A stretch of DNA of 64,000 nt from JAPXSY01 sp034003585 (lineage in GTDB: Bacteria; Verrucomicrobiota; Kiritimatiellia; RFP12; UBA1067). Both the position numbers and the translations under genes were made by a program. Positions 35,479-42,468 of the stretch are shown piece by piece. The notes below the pieces were generated by a model. The model was given only the letters and a program-made list of their open reading frames with translations, ran no database searches and was not told the DNA's origin. Every line of letters starts with the position of its first letter. The first letter of the stretch is position 1. Location of the stretch: positions 1 through 64,000 of the forward strand of contig JAVEYH010000002.1 in NCBI GenBank assembly GCA_034003585.1, given 5' to 3'.

Positions 35479-36111
35479 ATGAACTGGACAACCCTGCTCT
35501 GCATGCCGTTCCTCGTCCTGGCCGGGTCAGGCTGCCTCGGCGGCGCGCGCGCGCACCGGCTCGCCGATCGCCAGAAACGATCGTTTCTCCCGGAGGCGTC
35601 GGCCGCCCAACCTCTGGCGCCCGCCCCCCGTTTCGGCGCCGCCACGCTGCGTTCCCTGCGGATCCAGCCGCCGTTCGACGCGCGCACCTTCCTGATCCGG
35701 CGCGGCCAAAACGAGTTCGCCGCCGATTTTTATAACGGCTGGATCGCCCCTCCCGCAGACCTGATCCGCGGTCAAACCGCCCGGTATCTGCGCGAAACCG
35801 GCCTGTTCGAGACCGTGTTCGATCTTCCCGGCGGCACACGGGCCCCGTTGGGTCTGGAGTGTATCGTGAACGACCTGTACCTCGACCACTCCGGACCGGA
35901 ACCCGCCGCGGTTGTGGCGATGCGGGTTCTGGTTCTTGATGAGCGCACCCCGAATGGTTCCGTGCTGTTCACCTGCGAGAAGCGGGCGCGCGTTCCGCTG
36001 ACCTCTTCCGACGCGGGCACCGCAGCGGAGGCGCTCGGCCGTGCCCTGACGCAGACGTTGGAGGCTTTGACCCGGACACTGGCCGCCGCGCCGCTCGGCG
36101 GGGTCCGCTAG
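35479..36111 (+). CDS. ABC-type transport auxiliary lipoprotein (PqiC/DUF330-like)
   Basis: The 210-residue lipoprotein has lipobox AGSGC with Cys19. The segment FLIRRGQNEFAADFYNGWIA, with PPADLIRGQTARYLRETGLF after it, matches the family that sits at the outer membrane and receives the MCE tunnel, like PqiC. It lies 23 bp behind mlaD and ends the operon. A GGAGAATTCC ribosome binding site precedes the ATG. Confidence 0.88.
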   Translation: MNWTTLLCMPFLVLAGSGCLGGARAHRLADRQKRSFLPEASAAQPLAPAPRFGAATLRSLRIQPPFDARTFLIRRGQNEFAADFYNGWIAPPADLIRGQTARYLRETGLFETVFDLPGGTRAPLGLECIVNDLYLDHSGPEPAAVVAMRVLVLDERTPNGSVLFTCEKRARVPLTSSDAGTAAEALGRALTQTLEALTRTLAAAPLGGVR

Positions 36112-36146
36112 GGCCTTACGAACCGGCACCCTCCAAATGCGGGTTG

Positions 36147-36195
36147 TTTCTCACACGAAGCCGCGAAGAGAGATGTGGCCTTTGTGCCCCTGTGG
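36147..36195. repeat. Second dispersed 'TTCGTGTGAGAAA'-type element, inverted
   Basis: In the 126-bp gap between convergent genes, the minus strand reads CTTCGCGGCTTCGTGTGAG followed by AAA, akin to the element at 28391-28426. Nothing else is seen in this gap, and no clear terminator. Confidence 0.3.
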
Positions 36196-36237
36196 GAGGG
36201 GAAAGGGGATTGCGGGCTGTGCCGGCATGGGGACGGC

Positions 36238-37728
36238 TCAGTGGATCTCGTCCGTGACCGGCGGAATGTAATCGAGCCCCTCCCGGCGCTCGATCATGCG
36301 GATCGTTTTCCACACGCCCGTCCGCCACCGCCACCAGAACCCGGAGGCCAGGACCGAAACGTAGACGGCCAGCCATACCCACAACCCCAGGATGCCGGAG
36401 CCGAAGCGCAACAACACCAGCGAACCGGGAACCAGAAACAGCCAACTCCCGATAATCATGTAAACCATCACGAAATAGGTATCCCCCGCGCCTTTCAGCG
36501 CGCCGCTTAAGATGATCGACACGGTGTCGAGCAGACCCCAGGCGGTCATGAGGCACAGCATGACACGCCCGGTTTTCAGCAGTTCCCCGGCGGAGAACGC
36601 CGCGTCGGGAGGACGGAAAAGCTCGAAATACCCGCGGGGAAAGAGCACAAAGGTCGCGCCGATCACGCACATGTAGGCGAGACCCATCTTGAGGCCGGTA
36701 TACCCTGAGCGCTCCGCCGCGTCCGGCCGGCCGGCCCCCTGATGCTGGCCCACCAGCGTGGAGGCGGCCAACCCGAACCCCAGCAACGGGGCGAAAGCCA
36801 GATTATTGATGCTGAACGCGATGTTACTGGCCGCCAACGCCACCTCGCCCAGCCGTCCCGTCAGCATGATGAAGACGGCGAACGACCCGATATCCATCAG
36901 CAACTGCAGGCCCGAGGGTGTCCCGTACCGCACGATGCGCCTCAACATCCGGTAATCCGGACGCCAGACGCCGGGGAACAGAGTCCCCGTGGAGGGGTCC
37001 GGGAACGGAAAAATCCGCCCGTCCCCCCTGCGGGACTGACAGGCCCGGTAAAACGGGACGCCTTGCAGGAGGCAGGTGACCGCACCGGAGATCAGCGTCG
37101 CATACGCCGCGCCCGCGATGCCGAGTTCCGGGAACCCCCATCTCCCGAAGATCATGGCGTAATTGAGCGCGATGTTCAGAGAACAGCCGCTGGCGTTCGC
37201 GATCATGTTCACGCGCGTTTTGCCGATACCCATGAAATACCCGCCCACAGCGGCGTTCAGCGGAACGGTCACCCCTCCCGCCATGAGAATCAGGAAGTAC
37301 GTTTTCTCGGCCGCCAGCACCTCGGGCGCATGACCGCTGAGAGCCATGATGCCGTACCCGAGCGGAATCTGCAGCAGGATCAGGGGCCAGGAACCGAGCG
37401 CCAGCCAGATGCCCTGGATCGTGGCGCGCACACATTGGACCGGGTCTTCCGCGCCATGGTAATGGGCGGTGAAGGTGCCGGCATATCCCGCGAGCGCCTG
37501 AAAGAAACAGATCAGCGTGTGCGCGAGAATGCCCGCCGGCAAGGCCGCCTGAATCGTCACGCTGCTGTAACGCGCCAAAAAAACACGGTCGCAAAACTGC
37601 ATGACGGTGTACGACGCCATGCTGAGGATGAGCGGCATGGCGATCCGCCACATCTCCCGGTACCCGCCCGGCAACACCGCGCCACGCTCTCCCCCTCCGC
37701 CCACATGCCCCCCTCCCCGGGACCCCAT
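36238..37728 (-). CDS. MATE family efflux transporter
   Basis: The 496-residue inner-membrane protein has about 12 transmembrane helices in two homologous halves. The N-terminal half begins MPLILSMASYTVMQFCDRVF and includes AALPAGILAHTLICFFQALAGY. The second half begins YGTPSGLQLLMDIGSFAVF and includes GFGLAASTLVGQHQGAG. Drug or metabolite:Na+/H+ antiport is the family role; the substrate is unknown. The ATG at 37728 is chosen over a GTG at 37773, without strong ribosome-binding evidence for either. It follows etfA by 111 bp. Confidence 0.92.
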   Translation of the reverse strand: MGSRGGGHVGGGGERGAVLPGGYREMWRIAMPLILSMASYTVMQFCDRVFLARYSSVTIQAALPAGILAHTLICFFQALAGYAGTFTAHYHGAEDPVQCVRATIQGIWLALGSWPLILLQIPLGYGIMALSGHAPEVLAAEKTYFLILMAGGVTVPLNAAVGGYFMGIGKTRVNMIANASGCSLNIALNYAMIFGRWGFPELGIAGAAYATLISGAVTCLLQGVPFYRACQSRRGDGRIFPFPDPSTGTLFPGVWRPDYRMLRRIVRYGTPSGLQLLMDIGSFAVFIMLTGRLGEVALAASNIAFSINNLAFAPLLGFGLAASTLVGQHQGAGRPDAAERSGYTGLKMGLAYMCVIGATFVLFPRGYFELFRPPDAAFSAGELLKTGRVMLCLMTAWGLLDTVSIILSGALKGAGDTYFVMVYMIIGSWLFLVPGSLVLLRFGSGILGLWVWLAVYVSVLASGFWWRWRTGVWKTIRMIERREGLDYIPPVTDEIH

Positions 37729-37839
37729 CCGTTTGGCCCCGGACGTCTCCCCCTGACAGGGCCGGACCGACACCCCGGGGGGCGCGGGGCGCTCCCCGCA
37801 CCTTCCGGTCCGCCGGCCCCGGCCTGCGGTCCGCGCGGT

Positions 37840-38865
37840 CTACAACAGCTCGTTGACCCGCGTCATCACTTCAAACGCATCCGCCACATAGACCACATCC
37901 GCCTTGCCTTGCGCCCATCCGCAGTTCGGATCGAGGTTGACAGCCCGGCGTTCGTTAATGAACCGCCAGCCCACCGCATGCGGCTCTTCGCCGTGACAGC
38001 AGGTCGCCAACCCTTTCGGATGCCGCGGCGTGGACCCAGTCTGCCCGACCTGATTCATGTGCGACATGAAACGCAGCGTTTCCTGGCCCTCACTTTGGAT
38101 GTCCACCAGCGATTTGCTGCTGCCGAGCGAAGCCTGCGTCTTCCGCAGAAACGTCTGAATCAACTCGCCGGCCTGCGCGATGTGCGGCTGGCCGTCCTTC
38201 TGCTTTTTCGTCCACCCGGCACCCGCCACAAACAGCAGCGGGGCGTCGGGCCGGATCGTCTGCGCGTCCGCCGCGGGGGAACGGACCCCCGTCACCGTCG
38301 TACGCTGCTCGTCATCCGCAAACGCGACCTCCACCGCCTGCGCCGACGCGCTCCCGGGAGCACCCTCCCACGGCGCATTGACCCCGCCATCCACCACCAG
38401 CAGCCACGGCCGCGCCGCCCGGCTGAACGAACCCAGAATCCGCTGACGGTAAAACCAGCGCTGCACGCGCACCGAGCCGTCCGGCTCCGCCTGCTGCGCG
38501 ACGATGTGGGTGTCGATCGCGGCACCCAGACGGTATGACGCGCCCGGCAGGCACCGCATCCACCGCGAACTCCCCGGCGCCACCACGATCTGCGCGCCCG
38601 AGGCCCGGACCAGCGCCGTGACCGCCGCGACATCCGTGGCATACCGCGGCTGGCGCACCGCCTCGCCGCCGACCACCCAGAACGAAGCGGCGCCGCACCC
38701 CGCCACCGCATCGGCCGCCGCCGACGCACCGTTCCCGATCACACCGACCGACAGCACCGCCCCGGACTGCGAGGCGAGCTGGCCCGCGGCCGTCAAGGCC
38801 TCCCGCGCCGCTTTGGGCAGGCTGCCGTCCTCTTGCGTGTGCATCAGCGCCAAAACCGTTGTCAT
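37840..38865 (-). CDS. etfA: Electron transfer flavoprotein alpha subunit, divergent
   Basis: The 341-residue protein has the EtfA N-terminal Rossmann-like domain and a C-terminal FAD domain. The FAD region keeps the family order: GAGW where most have GRG, LGSSKSLVD for LGASRxxVD, and NQVGQTGST for QVGQTG. After that it departs from the usual LYIAxGISGAIQH and AxIFxxADYGI segments (here RHPKGLATCCHGEEPHAVGW and VVYVADAFEVM). FAD binding is probable but altered. GGAGGATCGG precedes the ATG at 38865. It is 20 bp behind etfB. No dehydrogenase partner is adjacent. Confidence 0.82.
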   Translation of the reverse strand: MTTVLALMHTQEDGSLPKAAREALTAAGQLASQSGAVLSVGVIGNGASAAADAVAGCGAASFWVVGGEAVRQPRYATDVAAVTALVRASGAQIVVAPGSSRWMRCLPGASYRLGAAIDTHIVAQQAEPDGSVRVQRWFYRQRILGSFSRAARPWLLVVDGGVNAPWEGAPGSASAQAVEVAFADDEQRTTVTGVRSPAADAQTIRPDAPLLFVAGAGWTKKQKDGQPHIAQAGELIQTFLRKTQASLGSSKSLVDIQSEGQETLRFMSHMNQVGQTGSTPRHPKGLATCCHGEEPHAVGWRFINERRAVNLDPNCGWAQGKADVVYVADAFEVMTRVNELL

Positions 38866-38885
38866 TTCCGATCCTCCCTGTTCCG

Positions 38886-39695
38886 CTACGCTTTGATCCA
38901 TTCCACAATCTCGCGGGCGATCTCCTCCGCCGTCGCATCCTTCACAATCCTCGTCTGCCGTTTTTGCGACGGGAGTTCGACACTCCCGTACGCCATCCCG
39001 CCCACGCTCGCCGCCGCAGGCTTGGCCTTCTGGAGCGCGGGCATCACCGCGCGCATGTTGGCCATGCCGATCTGAGGATTGTTCGGCGGTTCCGGCAGGT
39101 TGCCGGTCGCCCAAGCCAGAACCGCCGGCGCCCCCGCGCAAACCGAGGCCTGATATTGGCCGCCCTCAATCCGCTCCAACACCTCAAACCCGCCTTCGGG
39201 GCGCACGGTCAGCACATCGACGCCGACAAACTGATCGCGGATGCCCAGCCGCTCGCCCACCACCTGCAGCGTCACACTCGCGTCACGGGAGGCCGACGCG
39301 CACCCGCCGAAAACCAGCAGACGGGATTTATCCAGACCGGGAATCGCCTCAATGGCGCCGGCCAGCGCCTCCGCCACACCCAGCGCATCCGTGAACCCGC
39401 TGGCGCTGCCGTCCAACGCGATCAGCTCAAACGGCACCTTCTGCGCCACGGTCATCATCAGTTGCTGTAATTTGGCCTTGGGCCCCAGGCTCACCAGCCA
39501 GACCTTGCTGCCGGGAACCCGCTTCGCCAGATCCGCCGCCTCATACAGCGCATGCGCCGCCCACGGGTCCAGAACCGAAGGCAACATCGTTTCGTTTTTC
39601 AACCCGGGACCCTGCGGGGTGGAAACCGGTTCGAGCGTCTGGAGCGGATCAGGCACCAGACTGCCGCATACGACAAGTTGAAATCCGTCTGTCAT
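38886..39695 (-). CDS. etfB: Electron transfer flavoprotein beta subunit
   Basis: The 269-residue protein is of the EtfB family. The conserved DPWAAHALYEAADLAKR replaces DExAxEEAlrLke, and RDASVTLQVVGERLG, EGGQYQASVCAGAPAVLAW and ANMRAVMPALQKAK match the family order. A C-terminal helix (IVEWIKA) closes it. AAAGGAGAG precedes the ATG. It forms a two-gene unit with etfA. Whether it is bifurcating cannot be judged. Confidence 0.85.
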   Translation of the reverse strand: MTDGFQLVVCGSLVPDPLQTLEPVSTPQGPGLKNETMLPSVLDPWAAHALYEAADLAKRVPGSKVWLVSLGPKAKLQQLMMTVAQKVPFELIALDGSASGFTDALGVAEALAGAIEAIPGLDKSRLLVFGGCASASRDASVTLQVVGERLGIRDQFVGVDVLTVRPEGGFEVLERIEGGQYQASVCAGAPAVLAWATGNLPEPPNNPQIGMANMRAVMPALQKAKPAAASVGGMAYGSVELPSQKRQTRIVKDATAEEIAREIVEWIKA

Positions 39696-39715
39696 CGTTC
39701 TCTCCTTTGGCGCAC

Positions 39716-39745
39716 ACTATAGCAAAGGACCCTCGCCGGGTGGAA
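39716..39745 (-). promoter_or_regulatory. Candidate promoter of etfB-etfA
   Basis: A good -10 TATAGT (39716-39721, minus strand) sits 20 bases before the etfB ATG. The -35 position 18 bp upstream is weak (TTCCAC, 39740-39745). Confidence 0.4.
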
Positions 39746-39791
39746 TGCCCTTTTTCGCCCGTGCCGCACCGCCGGGCGGTAAATTCGGCTC

Positions 39792-39821
39792 TTGCCTCCG
39801 GTCCGCGGGAAACGGCATAAT
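39792..39821 (+). promoter_or_regulatory. Candidate promoter of tRNA-Val
   Basis: TTGCCT at 39792-39797, 18 bp, CATAAT at 39816-39821, 13 bases before the tRNA. Confidence 0.5.
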
Positions 39822-39834
39822 GCGCACGGTTTTC

Positions 39835-39911
39835 GGGCGGTTATCTCAGTCGGTTAGAGAACCTGGTTTACACCCAGGGTGTCGGGGGTTCGAGTCCCTC
39901 ACCGCCCACCA
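39835..39911 (+). tRNA. tRNA-Val (anticodon TAC)
   Basis: A 77-base cloverleaf with acceptor stem GGGCGGT/ACCGCCC, anticodon stem CCTGG/CCAGG around TTTACAC (TAC), T-loop GGTTCGAGTC and an encoded CCA. Confidence 0.97.
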
Positions 39912-39958
39912 TCCGCGCGCCGCGTTGCGGGTTGCGGACCTCACCCGTCGCGTTCCGG

Positions 39959-40372
39959 TCACGGCAGCCGCGCACCGGTGGTCCCTGCCGCAACGGACAC
40001 GTGTTTCAGCCCCTTGACGGCTTTCAGTCGCGCGACCAGACGATCAATCACGGCCGACCGGCCGCGGACCGCGATGATCTCCAAGCAGTTGTCGTGATCC
40101 AGATGCACGTGCTGCGTCGAGATGATCGCCGCATGGCAGTCATGCTGCGCCTCGGTGAGTTTTTCAACCACGTTGCGCGTGTGGTGATCATACACGAGCA
40201 CCACGGCTCCGGCCACCTCCTCGCCGGCACGCCACTCGGTCTCCACCAGATTGGCGCGGATCAGGTCCCCGACGGCCTTGGAACGCGTGGGGCAGCGGTC
40301 GTTCCGGATTTTCGCGTCGAATTGCCGCAACAACCCCTCTTCCAACGAAACGCTGAAACGCATGAGTCCCAT
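39959..40372 (-). CDS. nikR: NikR-type nickel-responsive transcriptional regulator
   Basis: The 137-residue protein is a ribbon-helix-helix regulator: N-terminal DNA-binding strand MRFSVSLEEGLLRQFD, then an ACT-like metal domain. The high-affinity nickel ligands are all present in QHDCHAA, QHVHLDHDNCLEII (His, His-x-His, Cys). The ATG at 40372 has AGAGGAAG upstream; a second ATG three codons later is possible. No nickel transporter or nickel enzyme gene is visible in this window, so its targets are elsewhere. Confidence 0.93.
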   Translation of the reverse strand: MGLMRFSVSLEEGLLRQFDAKIRNDRCPTRSKAVGDLIRANLVETEWRAGEEVAGAVVLVYDHHTRNVVEKLTEAQHDCHAAIISTQHVHLDHDNCLEIIAVRGRSAVIDRLVARLKAVKGLKHVSVAAGTTGARLP

Positions 40373-40395
40373 TCGCACTTCCTCTCTGCCGGAAT

Positions 40396-40424
40396 ACCGT
40401 ACCATCTCCGCCAACCGGTGGCAA
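40396..40424 (-). promoter_or_regulatory. Candidate promoter of nikR
   Basis: On the minus strand TTGCCA (40419-40424), 17 bp, TACGGT preceded by GG (40396-40401), 23 bases before the ATG. Confidence 0.5.
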
Positions 40425-40638
40425 TCCTTCCAGCCGTTTTCCTTGGGGTCGGGCGCCTCCCGTTCCGTTAGCTCCGCCCGGTTCCCCGTGTATGGGAACG
40501 TGTGCCGCTTCGCTGTGAACGGGTACGGTCTCGCGGCCATCCATGCCGGCACTTTCCATGATGACGGAACCATCGGCGTCGGGGTCGGTATCGGGAGCGC
40601 CGTCCCCGGATGGGCAGGCACCGTCCTTGGCATTGTTT

Positions 40639-40667
40639 TTGCAATCCCGCCGCGCGTTTATTATACT
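40639..40667 (+). promoter_or_regulatory. Candidate promoter of the CoA-disulfide reductase/RND operon
   Basis: TTGCAA at 40639-40644, 17 bp, TATACT at 40662-40667, in a locally AT-rich stretch 57 bases before the GTG start. Among the best-matching promoters in the window. Confidence 0.6.
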
Positions 40668-40724
40668 TTCATTAACCAAACCAACTATGGGCGTGATGCG
40701 CGAAGGACCGGAAAGGAAACGGCT

Positions 40725-42452
40725 GTGAGCACACCTGAGCAACACGGGCAACGGAAAGCAAAACCCAGAATCGTGGTGATCGGCGGAGTGGCCGCAGGGC
40801 CCAAAGCGGCCTCACGCCTGATCCGGCTGAACCCGGACGCCGAAGTGACGATCATCGAGAAAGGGTCCTTGCTCTCCTATGCGGGCTGCGGCCTGCCCTA
40901 TTATGTTTCCGGCGTGGTCAAAGAACAGAAAGAGCTGATGAGCACACCGGCCGGCGTGGTGCGCGACCCGGTTTTCTTCAGCAAGGTCAAGAACGTGCAT
41001 GTACGCAACGCGACCGTGGCGCTGCGCATCGACCGCGAGAAGAAACGCGTGGGCGTGGCGCCCGTCGGCGGCGCAGAGCCGACCGAATGGCTCGCCTATG
41101 ACAAGCTGTTGCTCTGCACCGGCGCGCGGCCGGTCAAACCGCCCCTGCCCGGCGTAGACAAGACCGGCGTGTACACCCTGCACGAGGTGGAGGATGCCGA
41201 GGGGATCAAGACAGCCCTGTCTGAGACCCGGGCCAAGGATGTGGTGATTGTGGGCGGCGGACTGATCGGCGTGGAGATGACCGAGGCGCTGGCCGGGCAC
41301 GGCTGCCGCGTGACGGTCGTAGAAAAACTGGATCAGATTCTCCCGATGCTCGACGCGCACATGGCGCGCCTCGTTGAAAAGCACATGGAGTCCAAAGGCG
41401 TGCGCGTAATGACCGGCGCCGGCGTGGAGGCGATCCTGGGCCGGGCCGATGACGATCTGCGCGTGGGCACGGTGCGGACCTCCGTGGGAACCCTGCCCGC
41501 CGACATGGTGATCCTTTCGATCGGCGTGCGGCCCAACACCGATCTGGCGCAAGACGCGGGTCTGACGATCTGCGGGCGCACACGCGCCATCGCCGTCAAC
41601 GGGCACATGCAGACCTCCGACCCCGACATCTACGCGGCCGGCGACTGTGTGGCGGTCAACCACCGGATGACCGGCCAACCCGCCTTCCTCCCGCTGGGCT
41701 CGACCGCCAACAAGCAGGGCCGCGTGGCCGCGAACCACATCTGCGGCATCGCGGATGCATTCCCCGGCGTGCTGGGCAGCGCGGTCTGCAAGGTCTTCGA
41801 CTTCTGCGTGGCGCGGACCGGCCTGACCGAGCGCGAGGCACGCGCGGCCGGCTATGACACGGAGGTCACGCTGACCCCCGCGCCGGACCAGGCGCATTTC
41901 ATGCCGGGCGCGCGCCTGCTGGTCCTGAAGCTGGTCGCCGACCGCGCGACGCGCCGGCTGCTCGGCGCGCAGGCGGTCGGACCCGGCGCGGGCGACAAGC
42001 GGATCGACGTCGCCGCCATGGCCCTCACCGCCGGCATGACGGTCGACCAGCTCGCGCACGCGGACCTCTGCTACGCGCCGCCGTTCTCGCCCGCGGTGGA
42101 CAACATCCTGACCGCGGCCGACGTGATGCGCAACAAGCTGGACGGACTGTTCACCGGCGTCTCGGCCGGAACGCTACAGGCCGAACTCGATTCGGCCCCC
42201 CCCCCGGTCCTGCTTGACGTCCGCACGCCGGACGAGTTCAAATCCATGCGCCTGCCCGGCTCGCTCTCCATCCCGCTCGGCGCATTGCGCTCGCGGCTGC
42301 ACGAGGTGCCGCGCGACCGCCCGGTGGTCGCGTTCTGCAAAATCTCCCTGCGCGGTTACGAAGCAGCCCGGATCCTCAAGGCGGCGGGTTACACCGACGT
42401 TCGCGTGCTCGACGGCGGGCTCGCCACCTGGCCTTACGATTTGGAGAAATGA
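40725..42452 (+). CDS. CoA-disulfide reductase with C-terminal rhodanese domain
   Basis: The 575-residue fusion has an FAD/NAD(P)H disulfide reductase (about 14-460) and a rhodanese domain (about 475-575). The first Rossmann motif is IGGVAAGPKAAS, the single redox Cys55 sits in SYAGCGLPYY as in CoADR and persulfide reductases, and the second nucleotide motif is VVIVGGGLIGVEM. The rhodanese Cys538 lies in VVAFCKISLRG. Fusions of this kind reduce CoA disulfide, CoA persulfide or polysulfide. The GTG at 40725 is preferred because AAAGGAAAC precedes it and no ATG fits. The RND gene starts 16 bp after its stop. Confidence 0.9.
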   Translation: MSTPEQHGQRKAKPRIVVIGGVAAGPKAASRLIRLNPDAEVTIIEKGSLLSYAGCGLPYYVSGVVKEQKELMSTPAGVVRDPVFFSKVKNVHVRNATVALRIDREKKRVGVAPVGGAEPTEWLAYDKLLLCTGARPVKPPLPGVDKTGVYTLHEVEDAEGIKTALSETRAKDVVIVGGGLIGVEMTEALAGHGCRVTVVEKLDQILPMLDAHMARLVEKHMESKGVRVMTGAGVEAILGRADDDLRVGTVRTSVGTLPADMVILSIGVRPNTDLAQDAGLTICGRTRAIAVNGHMQTSDPDIYAAGDCVAVNHRMTGQPAFLPLGSTANKQGRVAANHICGIADAFPGVLGSAVCKVFDFCVARTGLTEREARAAGYDTEVTLTPAPDQAHFMPGARLLVLKLVADRATRRLLGAQAVGPGAGDKRIDVAAMALTAGMTVDQLAHADLCYAPPFSPAVDNILTAADVMRNKLDGLFTGVSAGTLQAELDSAPPPVLLDVRTPDEFKSMRLPGSLSIPLGALRSRLHEVPRDRPVVAFCKISLRGYEAARILKAAGYTDVRVLDGGLATWPYDLEK

Positions 42453-42468
42453 TCCCCAAGGAGTCCCC

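Larger units (their letters stand above)
40373..40724. other. 352-bp divergent intergenic region nikR / CoA-disulfide reductase
   Basis: Contains the two outward promoters listed separately (40396-40424 minus, 40639-40667 plus). The ~210 bases between them are open in one forward frame but lack coding character. I see no RNA gene, riboswitch or clear NikR palindrome there. Confidence 0.6.
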
